This document shows, piece after piece, positions 15,943 to 24,838 of a stretch of DNA of 64,000 nucleotides. A program made the position numbers and the translations under genes. The notes under the pieces were generated by a model. That model was not told the DNA's origin. It made no database searches and saw only the letters and a program-made list of their open reading frames with translations. The stretch is from Leadbettera azotonutricia ZAS-9 (GTDB lineage: Bacteria; Spirochaetota; Spirochaetia; Treponematales; Breznakiellaceae): contig NC_015577.1 of assembly GCF_000214355.1 (NCBI RefSeq), positions 1,754,453 through 1,818,452 on the forward strand. The letters are read 5' to 3'. Position 1 is the stretch's first letter. Each line of letters starts with the position of its first letter.

Positions 15943-17088
15943 ATGCTTCCTGTTTTGATAATTATTATTGTCGTCGGCGGGGTTGTGGCGCTCGTTCTTG
16001 CCCGATCTAAAAAGGGGAAGTCCGCCTCCTGGATACAGTTCTATGCCAAAGGCAAGGATTCGGGGTTTTCCTTCAAGGAAATAGAGCTCCTCCGCAGGCT
16101 GGCTGTCAAGGCGAACCTTGAAGATCCTGCATCCCTGTACTGGTCCCAGAACCAGCTTGATGTATGCATACGCTCCCTGGTTCGCAATATGCACCTTACC
16201 GGCGAGGACAGCGACACAGGCTCCCACGATTTTCTTTCCAAGCTTTACGATTACCGCAAAAAGATCGAGATGGACAAGCCCAGCATCAAGAACGGCATCT
16301 CCAATTCCCGCCAGATTTCCGACGGTCAAAACCTCCGGGTGCTGGTAGCTGGCTCCGGGGTATTCAAATCCCAGATTGTAAAAAATACCAACCAGTACAT
16401 TACCATTTCAAGGCCCACCAGTACCAAGCTGCCGGGGAGTTTTTCCTGGCAGAACATGAAGATTTCCGCCTATTTTTGGCGTGAAGACGACGCAGGCTAT
16501 GTCTTCGATTCGGAAGTCCTGGACGAGGTTTTTTCCAAGGGCATCGCGTCGCTCAAAATTTCCCATTCCGATTCGCTCTTCCGTACCCAGAAACGCAAGT
16601 CCATCCGGGTAAAGCTTCACAAGTCGGCCTTTCTCTACCTTCTTGCAAATGAGGAGGACGCCAACAAGATCGAAGTCAACCCTGGCTTAAAGTGCTTCCT
16701 GGAAGACCTTTCGGATACCGGCTGCGCGGTTACCATAGGCGGAAAGGCTGTTACCGGCCTGCGCGTCAAAGTGCAGTTTGCCCTGAACAACATACCCATC
16801 ATTATGGTGGGCACGGTGCGTTCTGTGGAGTATAAAGAAGACCTGAACCGTTCCCTCCTTCATATTGAATCCGATCCCCTGCCCATCGAGATACGCAACC
16901 AGATCCTGGGCGAAGTGTTCGGCATGCTCCCGGAAGAAGAAGAGGATCTGCCCTTCAGGCTCCTCAACGAAGAAGCCGAAGGCGGTGTTGCCTCCGAAGC
17001 GCCCGGGAACGGGGCTTCCGCCTCCGAAAAGCCCCCTGTTTCCCCCATTCAGGAACAGTCGGCGGAAAATGTGGAGAATGTAATATAG
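15943..17088 (+). CDS. Membrane-anchored PilZ-domain (c-di-GMP-binding) protein
   Basis: A 381-residue protein with one N-terminal membrane helix (VLIIIIVVGGVVALVLA), a helical region, a middle domain resembling a YcgR-like N-terminal domain (about 115-215) and a PilZ domain (about 218-320). The c-di-GMP-binding residues are both present: RxxxR in QKRKSIRV and the D-x-S-x-x-G box in LEDLSDTGC. An acidic, Ser/Pro-rich tail follows. PilZ proteins adjust flagellar motors or surface secretion in response to c-di-GMP. It leads an operon and overlaps the next gene by one base. The partner is not evident, but flagellar rod genes lie 3 kb away. Confidence 0.85.
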   Translation: MLPVLIIIIVVGGVVALVLARSKKGKSASWIQFYAKGKDSGFSFKEIELLRRLAVKANLEDPASLYWSQNQLDVCIRSLVRNMHLTGEDSDTGSHDFLSKLYDYRKKIEMDKPSIKNGISNSRQISDGQNLRVLVAGSGVFKSQIVKNTNQYITISRPTSTKLPGSFSWQNMKISAYFWREDDAGYVFDSEVLDEVFSKGIASLKISHSDSLFRTQKRKSIRVKLHKSAFLYLLANEEDANKIEVNPGLKCFLEDLSDTGCAVTIGGKAVTGLRVKVQFALNNIPIIMVGTVRSVEYKEDLNRSLLHIESDPLPIEIRNQILGEVFGMLPEEEEDLPFRLLNEEAEGGVASEAPGNGASASEKPPVSPIQEQSAENVENVI

Positions 17089-18284
17089 TGGCAAAAGCAG
17101 GGAAGAGCTTTATACTCCTGATAGTTTTGCTGATTCTTGTTTCCGAAGCTGTTTCAGCCCAGGAACCTATACTGCTTTCGTACGAGCGGAACTTTGTACG
17201 CGCGGGCCTTGCAACCAAGGCAGGCATATTGAGGGATGCAGCCACCGACGACCGTTCAGGGGAATTTATGGGTCCCCTCTATGAATTCGCCCTTAAGTTC
17301 GTTTTGGATAACGGCGAACTCCTGCGGGACGATCCGGACATGATAGCCCTGGCAAGCCTGGCAGCCCGTGGCGCGGGCAGCACAAGGCATAAAGCATCCG
17401 CGGACACGCTCTGGAAAATTTTCTCTGTCTACCGGGATTCCCATTCCCGGGTGGAAATGCTTGGCGCCCTTGGCATACTTGGCAAGGGCAATACCCAGGT
17501 GGTAGAAAACCTCAACCAGTTCCTTGCAAACCAGAATAACGGGTCCCGTTCGGGCATGGCCCCTGATTATCCTACTTTGACTGCGTGTATTTCGGCCCTG
17601 GCGGCCCTGGGCGATGGCTCTTCCTTCCCTGTGCTTTTCTCGGCAATGACCGCCGGCTATCCTGAGCCGGTGGTTCAGGCCGCGATTGCTGCCCTGGAAT
17701 CCATTCAGGGGAATTACAAACAGTATCTCACGGACGTGATACGGAAGAACCCGCCGGCAGAAAAATTTGCCGCCTTCAGGATAGGCGCGAACAATCTCAA
17801 ATTTACCGAGGCTGAAAGGGGCGAGCTGGCACAGACAGCCCTTGAAGTTACTCTGGATCTTTTCCCCGGCAACGCCGAAAGCGGCGCGGCTGTTTCTTCC
17901 CTGCGCTATGCCGCAATTCAGTCTTTAACCCAGCTCAAGTGGACCAGGGCAAGCCCTTTTGCGATACGCCACTTTTACCGGGTTCAGACGGATTATGGAA
18001 ACGGCGCCGCCCCCAGGGAAAGGCTCCTCGAGGCCATTGCATGCCTTGGGTCTATGGGCAATTCAGAATCGGCCCAGGTGCTTGCCCTGCAGCTGGGGTA
18101 TTTTAATTCCCAAAAAGAGCGTAACGCTGAAACTGACGAGGCCGTTATCCTTGCCTTGATTCAATCCCTGGGCGAGTTGGGCGACAAAGTCGCATTTGAT
18201 TATCTTCTCTATATCAGTTATTTAAATTATCCCGAGAGTATCCAGGCTGCAGCCAGGGAGGCTCTGAACCGGCTTAAATGGTGA
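17088..18284 (+). CDS. Exported HEAT-repeat protein
   Basis: A 398-residue protein with a cleavable signal (FILLIVLLILVSEAVSAQ, cut likely after SAQ or VSA) followed by an all-helical solenoid. HEAT-like pairs are seen at MIALASLAARGAG, ALGILGKGNTQVV, CISALAALGDGSS, AAIAALESIQGN, EAIACLGSMGNSES and ALIQSLGELGDK. A periplasmic scaffold or binding role is inferred; no enzyme motif is present. The GTG start overlaps the preceding stop codon (TAGTG), so translation is coupled to the PilZ gene. Such proteins next to PilZ genes recur in treponemes. Confidence 0.8.
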   Translation: MAKAGKSFILLIVLLILVSEAVSAQEPILLSYERNFVRAGLATKAGILRDAATDDRSGEFMGPLYEFALKFVLDNGELLRDDPDMIALASLAARGAGSTRHKASADTLWKIFSVYRDSHSRVEMLGALGILGKGNTQVVENLNQFLANQNNGSRSGMAPDYPTLTACISALAALGDGSSFPVLFSAMTAGYPEPVVQAAIAALESIQGNYKQYLTDVIRKNPPAEKFAAFRIGANNLKFTEAERGELAQTALEVTLDLFPGNAESGAAVSSLRYAAIQSLTQLKWTRASPFAIRHFYRVQTDYGNGAAPRERLLEAIACLGSMGNSESAQVLALQLGYFNSQKERNAETDEAVILALIQSLGELGDKVAFDYLLYISYLNYPESIQAAAREALNRLKW

Positions 18285-19762
18285 CACGCATTTACCACCT
18301 GCCCGCCTTGTACGCTGCCCTGGGCGCAGCAGTGGCTTTTTATTCCTATCCTTTTTTTCCGGGCCTTCCCGGATGGCTCTTGTTGTTGCTTTTGCTGCCA
18401 TTTATAATCGCGATATGTTTATTCAGGGTATTGTCGCTGAATAAATTAAGCGTGTTTGTGTCAGCTGCAGCATTGGGCGTGAGCATAGGCCTTGCGGCAG
18501 GGGCTATGGCTCCAAGAGCCGCAAGCCTGGGACTCCCTTCTGAATCCATAAACGCTGTCTCGGGTATGCTGATAGAAGACCCAAGGCAGTTCAACGATGA
18601 CAGGGGGATGGGCATTCTGGCTTTGGAAGCTTCCTCCGCCGGGGACGGCCTGAGGGCTTCCGCTTCTGGTTCCATTACGGTATTTTTCCCTGCGGATGTC
18701 ATCCCAAGGCTGAAAGAATTCGGCAGGGGCTGCGGTATTTATACAGAAGGCAAATTGATTCAGAGCGACCGGGGCCTGTTGTTCAGGGCATCCGCAGTGC
18801 ATATTGTAAAACCTGCTTCCCGGCTGGAGCAATTCCGCACCGGGCTCAGAACCGGGCTTTTGACTAAATTCAGCCCTAAAATCGATTCAGAAAATCCTGC
18901 GTCCGCGCCTGTGTGGAGCAGCCTTGCGATGGCGCTGCTTCTTGGGGTGAGGGATAATCTGGATTCAAGTCTTTCCAAAGGGTTTGCCTATGCAGGCTGT
19001 TCCCATGTGCTGTCCCTTTCGGGCATGCACCTTGCCCTGCTTTCCGGGCTTGTAGCTTTTTTCTTAAGAAGGATCCTTGGCCTTAAGCCCGCAATGATCG
19101 TTGGGGCTGTGTTTATTCTTTTCTATGTGTGGCTCGCAGGCGGGCAGGCATCCCTGGTACGGTCAGCCATTATGTACTTTCTGGGGGCTGCATGCGTTTG
19201 GGGTTTTTTGAAAAGGGATGCCTTAAACCTCCTCTGCCTGGCGTTTATTATACAGCTGCTCTTTCAGAGCGGGGCAGGTTCTTCCGTTTCTTTTATACTC
19301 TCGTACCTTTCTTTGGCCGGCATCCTTACTCTGGGCGAGACCCTTCATGAATGTTTTAAGGGAAGCATCCCCGAAATAATCGGAGCGGGCCTTTCCGCAT
19401 CCATCGGCGCTTTTATTGCAACTTCCGCAGTGGTGTCGCTTTTTTTTGGAGAATTGCGGCCTGTGGGTATTATTGCAGGTTTGATAATTGTCCCGTTGTC
19501 GTCATTGTTTATGATTATGGCTTTAGGTATACTTATCATTGTTAACATAATACCGTTGCTTTTTAGTCCCCTAAACGCCGTGCTTACCCTGGTATACCGG
19601 CTTATTGAATACGCAGTTGCATATGCAGGGAAAGTCCCCGGCCTGGCTGCCCCAAACCCCTGGCCCGTGCTCGCCCTGTCCATCATTATGGCGGGGCTCA
19701 TCTATTTTGTGCAATACAAAGCATCTGCTTACAGGAGCGCAATTGCCCCCTTTAAGAATTAA
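18278..19762 (+). CDS. comEC: ComEC/Rec2-family DNA-uptake membrane protein, lacking the beta-lactamase-like domain
   Basis: A 494-residue polytopic membrane protein. An N-terminal helix cluster and OB-like DUF4131 region (to about 190) precede the Competence domain, with the family motif CSHVLSLSGMHLALLSGL at about 240 and GGQASLVRSAIMY after it. Full ComEC channels that carry single DNA strands across the inner membrane usually have a C-terminal metallo-beta-lactamase domain of about 250 residues; here the protein ends after the membrane region, with no remnant downstream. Such short forms occur elsewhere. It overlaps the HEAT gene by seven bases. Whether this species takes up DNA is unknown. 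Confidence 0.85.
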   Translation: MVTRIYHLPALYAALGAAVAFYSYPFFPGLPGWLLLLLLLPFIIAICLFRVLSLNKLSVFVSAAALGVSIGLAAGAMAPRAASLGLPSESINAVSGMLIEDPRQFNDDRGMGILALEASSAGDGLRASASGSITVFFPADVIPRLKEFGRGCGIYTEGKLIQSDRGLLFRASAVHIVKPASRLEQFRTGLRTGLLTKFSPKIDSENPASAPVWSSLAMALLLGVRDNLDSSLSKGFAYAGCSHVLSLSGMHLALLSGLVAFFLRRILGLKPAMIVGAVFILFYVWLAGGQASLVRSAIMYFLGAACVWGFLKRDALNLLCLAFIIQLLFQSGAGSSVSFILSYLSLAGILTLGETLHECFKGSIPEIIGAGLSASIGAFIATSAVVSLFFGELRPVGIIAGLIIVPLSSLFMIMALGILIIVNIIPLLFSPLNAVLTLVYRLIEYAVAYAGKVPGLAAPNPWPVLALSIIMAGLIYFVQYKASAYRSAIAPFKN

Positions 19763-19814
19763 TTACGATTCCCCCGCCGGGCTCAAGGCTTTTCTCGATT
19801 CCCGGGGGCTGGGG

Positions 19815-20636
19815 ATGCGTAAAAAATTCGGCCAGAATTTTTTGATAAACCCCAATGCCCGCTCCAGGCTGCTGGATGCCCTGGAATTGGAGGCTGGTGA
19901 TACGGTATGGGAAGTCGGCCCCGGCCTTGGGGCTATGACCTCGGGGCTTTTGGAGAGAGGCGCCAAGGTAACGGCATTTGAGATTGATCCCGCATTTTGT
20001 CAGGTTTTACGCGAAGAATTTGGGGATAAAAGCGAATTTTTGCTGGCAGAAGGCGATGTTCTGAAAACCTGGCAGCTTGTCCGGGGAGGGGATTGCCTTC
20101 TTGGAAACCTTCCCTATAATATTGCCGCCGTGCTCCTTGCGGATTTCATCGAAAAGAAGAAGTTCTTTAAGCGTATGGTGGTAACTGTCCAGCGTGAAGT
20201 AGCCCAGCGAATAATGGCAAAACCCGGCTCTTCTGATTATTCCTCCTTCTCTGTCCTCTGTGCATCGGCATACAAATTGAGCCCCCTCATGGTACTCAAA
20301 GGGGCTTCTTTTTACCCTCCGCCAAAAATCGATTCCCAGGGGGTCAGGTTCGATTTATTGGATGAAGCTGAAAGAAATTCGTATCCCAATCTTTTTCAGC
20401 CCCTTACGAGGGCTTTGTTTTCATCAAGGCGCAAGACCATCAGGAATAACCTGATTAATTTTATCAATTCTGTTATGCTAAAGGGTAAGGTAGCTGGGGC
20501 TGCCCCGGGCGGCGAAACTGCCCAGGAAGCTTTGGCAGGCTGCGGCATTTCAGGCGATCGCAGGGCAGAAACCCTGGAAGTGGCTGAATTTGCGGCACTC
20601 GCCCAGGCACTGGAAAAAATTATAGACCATGGATGA
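19815..20636 (+). CDS. rsmA: 16S rRNA (adenine1518/1519-N6) dimethyltransferase
   Basis: KsgA/RsmA dimethylates two adenines in helix 45 of 16S rRNA late in 30S assembly. Motifs: KKFGQNFLINP at the N-terminus, SAM-binding EVGPGLGAMTS, acidic AFEIDP, catalytic NLPYNIA, and the C-terminal SSRRKTIRNNL. The start is uncertain. ATG 19815 gives 273 residues. The frame upstream encodes INYDSPAGLKAFLDSRGLG, which looks like real treponemal RsmA sequence, but there the only possible initiator is an ATT at 19758 overlapping the comEC stop. A start at 19605 would lie far inside comEC and is unlikely. Confidence 0.93.
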   Translation: MRKKFGQNFLINPNARSRLLDALELEAGDTVWEVGPGLGAMTSGLLERGAKVTAFEIDPAFCQVLREEFGDKSEFLLAEGDVLKTWQLVRGGDCLLGNLPYNIAAVLLADFIEKKKFFKRMVVTVQREVAQRIMAKPGSSDYSSFSVLCASAYKLSPLMVLKGASFYPPPKIDSQGVRFDLLDEAERNSYPNLFQPLTRALFSSRRKTIRNNLINFINSVMLKGKVAGAAPGGETAQEALAGCGISGDRRAETLEVAEFAALAQALEKIIDHG

Positions 20637-21336
20637 TACCGCGAAGGGCGTAGCCCAGGGCATTGCCCGGATTGAAGAAAGAATAGCTGCTGCCTGTCTC
20701 AGGAGCGGAAGGAAGAGGGAAGAAGTCCTTCTCATGGGGGTATCCAAATTTCATCCCATAGAAAAGGTGGAAGAAGCCTGGAAAGCAGGACTGCGCCTTT
20801 TTGGCGAAAACCGCGTTCAGGAAGGGATTGAAAAATTTTCAGGTTTTTATGGAAAAGGGGTGGATACAAAAATACATTTAATAGGCTCCCTTCAGACGAA
20901 CAAGGCAAGGACTGCGGCATTCTTTTTTGACTGCATACAATCAGTGGATCGGATCTCCCTTATCGAAAAATTAGGGGAAATATGTGTCGAGCGTGATTCG
21001 CCCCTGGACGTGCTTCTCGAATATCATACAGGCGAAGAAAGCAAGATGGGCTTCTCTGGTTTGGACAATCTCCTCAAAGGGGCGGAAAAATCCCTGTCCT
21101 ATAAGGGGCTTAATCTCCGGGGTCTTATGACTATGGCGCCCTTTACAGATGATGAAAAAATCATTCGGGCGTCATTCACGCGCCTTAGGGAAGCACGGGA
21201 TACACTGGAAAAACAATTCCATAAAAAATTGCCTTGCCTTTCCATGGGCATGTCCGGCGATTTTGAGCTTGCCATAGAAGAAGGTTCCACCCTGGTAAGA
21301 ATAGGGACAGCCATTTTTGGAGAGAGGCCCAAATGA
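20629..21336 (+). CDS. yggS: YggS/PLPBP-family pyridoxal-phosphate-binding protein
   Basis: A 235-residue PLP-homeostasis protein with an alanine-racemase-like TIM barrel. The PLP lysine lies in LLMGVSKFHP (about residue 40). Other family motifs are LFGENRVQEG, IHLIGSLQTNKAR, LRGLMTMAP and the terminal SMGMSGDFELAIEEGSTLVRIGTAIFG. It has no catalytic tyrosine of a racemase; family members buffer PLP and affect amino-acid pools. It overlaps rsmA by eight bases and the next gene by four. Confidence 0.93.
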   Translation: MDDTAKGVAQGIARIEERIAAACLRSGRKREEVLLMGVSKFHPIEKVEEAWKAGLRLFGENRVQEGIEKFSGFYGKGVDTKIHLIGSLQTNKARTAAFFFDCIQSVDRISLIEKLGEICVERDSPLDVLLEYHTGEESKMGFSGLDNLLKGAEKSLSYKGLNLRGLMTMAPFTDDEKIIRASFTRLREARDTLEKQFHKKLPCLSMGMSGDFELAIEEGSTLVRIGTAIFGERPK

Positions 21337-21821
21337 AAAAGAGTCCGCCTTTAAAAATGATATGCCTCCTTTTTGTCATGGCTGTATCAATTTTTATCCA
21401 GGGAAAGGCCGAGGCCCAAACAAACTCTTCTTCAACTAATGCGTCATCCAGTCAATTTGACATGACCGGTTTCCCCCAATGGGCAAAGGATCTGCGCAGG
21501 GGCGAAATAATTGCCTTTGGTTCTTTTCCTTTTGCCTATTTTTTTACCAATTTTACAATTGACACTTTCCGCTTTGCCACCCATGACTGGGACAGGAGGT
21601 ATGCGCCCTGGCCCATTAAATCGGCTGGCTCGATTGAATTGTCCCAGAAAGAGCAATTCAGGAACCTTGGCATAGCCGCAAGCGGGGCTGTATTGATCGC
21701 CGTGGTTGATCATCTCATTGTACGGTATAAAAGGAATAAAGCTGAAGAGAAAATACGGAATCTTCCTGCAGGGACCCCTATAATCATACGCAAACCCCTT
21801 GATGAAACAGGCGGAGACTAA
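21333..21821 (+). CDS. Small exported/membrane hypothetical protein
   Basis: Not recognised by function. A 162-residue protein with a signal-like start (MKKSPPLKMICLLFVMAVSIFIQGKAEA), an Asn/Ser-rich linker, a conserved-looking aromatic patch (FAYFFTNFTIDTFRF, RRYAPWPIKSAG) and one further helix (LGIAASGAVLIAVVDHLIV) before a basic tail. It probably sits in the inner membrane. It is tightly embedded between yggS and the RluD gene, overlapping both, which implies a real, translated gene. Confidence 0.75.
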   Translation: MKKSPPLKMICLLFVMAVSIFIQGKAEAQTNSSSTNASSSQFDMTGFPQWAKDLRRGEIIAFGSFPFAYFFTNFTIDTFRFATHDWDRRYAPWPIKSAGSIELSQKEQFRNLGIAASGAVLIAVVDHLIVRYKRNKAEEKIRNLPAGTPIIIRKPLDETGGD

Positions 21822-22720
21822 TGCCTTCTCATTCCTGCATTGTGGAAGATGGCATTGGAGCTGAACTTAGATTGGATCGCTATATTGCAGAAAATTTGAA
21901 AATTCTATCCCGCTCCCAAATTAAGGCACGGGGACTTGAAGCCCAGGTTAATGGAAAGACAGTAAAACTATCACGAATACTCAAGGCTTTTGACAAACTG
22001 GAACTGCAATGGAAGGATGCCGAAGCTATAGATCTGATCCCCGAAAATATACCCCTGGATGTCATTTATGAAGATCCCAGGGTAATAGTGGTGAACAAAG
22101 CCCAGGGTATGGTGGTTCATCCGGGGGCAGGGAATTGGCATGGGACTTTGGCAAATGCCCTGCTTTACCGCAAGGCATTCAAGGATGCCAAAAATTTGCG
22201 CCCCGGCATAGTCCATCGGCTTGACAAGGATACTTCCGGGCTTATTATAGCTGCCTGGGATGATGAGGCTCTTGCCTTTCTTGCGTCACAGTTCAAGAAC
22301 CGGAGCACAAAAAAGACCTATGCCGCCCTGGTGAAGGGGTGCCCCAAAGAAAAATCAGGCACAATAGAAACCTTTCTTATACGAAACCCCAGGGACAGAA
22401 AAACATTCACTGTTTCCAAAGACAAGGGGAAAGCAAGCATTACCCAATACAGGGTGGTAAAATCCTGGGGCAGTCACTCGCTGCTGCTGCTGAGGCCAAA
22501 GACAGGGCGTACCCATCAGCTCAGGGTGCATCTTAAATACCTGGGGTATCCCATATTGGGAGACCCCCTTTATGGAGTCGAGGACAGGCTTTTCCCCAGG
22601 GCAACCCTTATGCTCCATGCCAAAAGACTTTCGATAGTGCTTCCGGGATCAGGGAAAGGTCAAACCTTCAGGGCCCCTCTTCCCCTTCGTTTCCATGAAA
22701 TTTTCAAGGCTCTTGATTAA
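21821..22720 (+). CDS. rluD: RluD/RluA-family 23S rRNA pseudouridine synthase with S4 domain
   Basis: A 299-residue enzyme turning uridine into pseudouridine, most likely in large-subunit rRNA. An S4 RNA-binding domain is at the N-terminus (RLDRYIAENLKILSRSQIKA). The catalytic domain has PLDVIYEDPRVIVVNKAQGMVVHPG and the aspartate motif HRLDKDTSGLI (about 130-140), then KTGRTHQLRVHLKYLGYPILGDPLYG. The order matches RluD rather than the domain-short RluA. It ends the operon that began with the PilZ gene and its 3' end overlaps the convergent BrkB gene by 17 bases. Confidence 0.92.
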   Translation: MPSHSCIVEDGIGAELRLDRYIAENLKILSRSQIKARGLEAQVNGKTVKLSRILKAFDKLELQWKDAEAIDLIPENIPLDVIYEDPRVIVVNKAQGMVVHPGAGNWHGTLANALLYRKAFKDAKNLRPGIVHRLDKDTSGLIIAAWDDEALAFLASQFKNRSTKKTYAALVKGCPKEKSGTIETFLIRNPRDRKTFTVSKDKGKASITQYRVVKSWGSHSLLLLRPKTGRTHQLRVHLKYLGYPILGDPLYGVEDRLFPRATLMLHAKRLSIVLPGSGKGQTFRAPLPLRFHEIFKALD

Positions 22721-24041
22721 GGGTATTAACCCCCTCGCCTCGAATGACAAGCTGATTTGCATTCTGGAGGCGTTTTGAAAGGAGTTTGATAAGCTTCCTG
22801 TCGGTTTCAGGATCTGTTTTCATGATAAGGCTGAAGAGTCCGGGCGGAAGCGCCAGGGCCGAAAGATCTGTGTCAGCAGTGATAATTGCATTTGGGCCTG
22901 TTTGGCTGTCGTCTTTAAGTATATGTTCCATTTCACCAAAAAACTCGCCGCTTTTAATTACTGCGATTTTATGCTTTAATTCTTTGTCCAGGAATACCCC
23001 TGCTTCTCCCTGCAATACATAATAAACTTCGTTTCCGTTTTTTTCCTTGGAAAGTATTATTTCACCTTCTTTATATTTTTTGAAATATTTTTTTCCCAGC
23101 AGCCCTTTATGGGAGGCAAAAAGTTTTTGCTCAGCCAGTTTAATGCCGTTGGTTTTTGCCGAACTGCTAAATGAATGGAATTTCCTGAACCGTATAAAAA
23201 GAAGAGCGTCAAAGGAATGGATTACATAGGTCAACTGGGCTCCAAGAAAAAAGAATATAAAAAAGAAATACACATTGACCAATAAAAGAAGCAGGCTTCC
23301 CAATGCGCCGTAGATTAAATTGTATCGTGCAGGGTTTATAATAAGCCTAAAGCCCAGGGAAAAGAGCCGAAAGAGGACAACGCAGAAAATCATTCCCTTG
23401 AATGCGTCTTTAAAAGCGGGCGGAACAGGAGGGATCAGCCTGTAAGCTGCAAGGGTCATAAGAGCAAGGCAAAAGAATGGTATAGTCCGGACGGTAAATT
23501 CAGTCAATGCTGACAATGTAAAGCTTATTGGCACAAATTCAAGGGAATTGTAAAAAACAATGGCAATGCGGGAACTTAACACCGTAATAAAAATAAACAA
23601 AATGATGAGGAATTCAAGCCCTGCCGGGGCAGCAAAAAAGCGTATGGGGCTTGTTTTCTTTGAATTTGGGAATATTACCCCCAGGCCCCGCTGGATTGAG
23701 AGGGCGCAGATCCTGGCAGTCCATAAAATGCTTACCGCAGAGATGATCCCCGTTACGCCCGGGTGCGAAGATGCCAAAAATGTTTTTATCAGGCCCGGAA
23801 TGTCAAACTTGCCCTGCAAAAAGCCTGTCTGCTGTATAAGCTCTGCAACAGCCTCAGGGGACGAGGCAATAGCCCTGGAAAGAAAGAATGAAACCATGAG
23901 CAGGGCAGGGGCTGAAGAGAGAAGAAAACCATAAGCCCCCGCAGCCGCATGGTTCGAGAGCCCATTCATGCTGTAGAGATCTGCGGTTATCCATAAGCGC
24001 TGAAGGATCAAAATAAACCAGGCTTTTGCTTTCTTGACCAT
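22704..24041 (-). CDS. YihY/BrkB membrane protein fused to a cyclic-nucleotide-binding-like domain
   Basis: A 445-residue fusion. Residues about 15-285 are a six-helix BrkB/YihY module (HAAAGAYGFLLSSAPALLMV near the start, YGALGSLLLLLVNVYFFFIFFFLGAQLTYV near its end). Residues about 310-430 form a cNMP-binding (CNB) fold with YYVLQGEAGVFL and the cassette IKSGEFFGEM. The arginine that normally binds the cyclic phosphate is missing: TGPNAIITA stands where PRxAT-like sequence is expected. The CNB part may thus be a structural or different-ligand sensor. BrkB function is unsettled. It is convergent with rluD and monocistronic. Confidence 0.85.
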   Translation of the reverse strand: MVKKAKAWFILILQRLWITADLYSMNGLSNHAAAGAYGFLLSSAPALLMVSFFLSRAIASSPEAVAELIQQTGFLQGKFDIPGLIKTFLASSHPGVTGIISAVSILWTARICALSIQRGLGVIFPNSKKTSPIRFFAAPAGLEFLIILFIFITVLSSRIAIVFYNSLEFVPISFTLSALTEFTVRTIPFFCLALMTLAAYRLIPPVPPAFKDAFKGMIFCVVLFRLFSLGFRLIINPARYNLIYGALGSLLLLLVNVYFFFIFFFLGAQLTYVIHSFDALLFIRFRKFHSFSSSAKTNGIKLAEQKLFASHKGLLGKKYFKKYKEGEIILSKEKNGNEVYYVLQGEAGVFLDKELKHKIAVIKSGEFFGEMEHILKDDSQTGPNAIITADTDLSALALPPGLFSLIMKTDPETDRKLIKLLSKRLQNANQLVIRGEGVNTLNQEP

Positions 24042-24070
24042 CGTCTCCAGTATATCACATTATATTTGAA

Positions 24071-24838
24071 GTGGAAACCAAACTACTCGCATTATCAGAA
24101 TTTTCCAAGTCTCAGATTCTCCATGAAGAAAAAGATTTCCTCATAGTATATAAATCGCCGGGAATGCACAGCACTCCCTTAAAGGGGGATGAAGAAAATT
24201 TAGTCAGCTGGTGCGTTTCGTTTTATCCGGAAATAGGCCTCATCAAAGGGAGAAGGGAAAGGGAAGGGGGCTGCCTCCACAGGCTCGACTTTGAGACCCA
24301 TGGGCTTGTCCTTTTTGCGCGGAACCAGGATAGTTTCGATGAGCTCGCAAAAGAACAGGAAGAGGGCCGCATGCTTAAGGAATACGGCTGTCTTGCGGCA
24401 AAAGCAGAAACAAAGCTCCCGGGTTTCCCGGTTTTTTCGGCGAACAACCCAAATTTAATCGGAAGCCCTTTCCGATCCTTTGGGCCGGGGAAAAAATCGG
24501 TACGCCCTGTAGCGGAAGGGCTGCATAAAAGCCGCTTAAAGGATGTTGCCCTGGACAAGGGCAATCCTTACAAAACCGAGATTTTGGAAAAATTTGAGAC
24601 TTTGAATAATTCCAAGGAAAAGGAAACCTGGTATTTCCGCCTGAAAATACAGCGGGGTTTCAGGCACCAGATACGATGCCACATGGCATGGATTGGGTAT
24701 CCTATCCTGAATGACCCTCTGTATGGCAATTTCACACCTGGCGGTATTTTGGCATTAAGGGCCCAGGCCCTGCGCTTTAAGGATCTCTATTTTTGCATAA
24801 GCCCCATTAATGAAGCTGCTCCAGATACCTTCGCCTGA
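24071..24838 (+). CDS. RluA-family pseudouridine synthase without S4 domain
   Basis: A 255-residue RluA-like enzyme. The catalytic core has EEKDFLIVYKSPGMHSTPL, the Asp motif CLHRLDFETHGLVLFAR (about 75-91) and FRHQIRCHMAWIGYPILNDPLYG near the end. No S4 domain is present, so RNA recognition differs from its relative at 21.8 kb. An insertion of roughly 40 residues (FSANNPNLIGSPFRSFGPGK onward) interrupts the core compared with RluA. The start is GTG. The 3' end overlaps convergent folC by 32 bases. The rRNA or tRNA target is not deducible. Confidence 0.85.
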   Translation: METKLLALSEFSKSQILHEEKDFLIVYKSPGMHSTPLKGDEENLVSWCVSFYPEIGLIKGRREREGGCLHRLDFETHGLVLFARNQDSFDELAKEQEEGRMLKEYGCLAAKAETKLPGFPVFSANNPNLIGSPFRSFGPGKKSVRPVAEGLHKSRLKDVALDKGNPYKTEILEKFETLNNSKEKETWYFRLKIQRGFRHQIRCHMAWIGYPILNDPLYGNFTPGGILALRAQALRFKDLYFCISPINEAAPDTFA

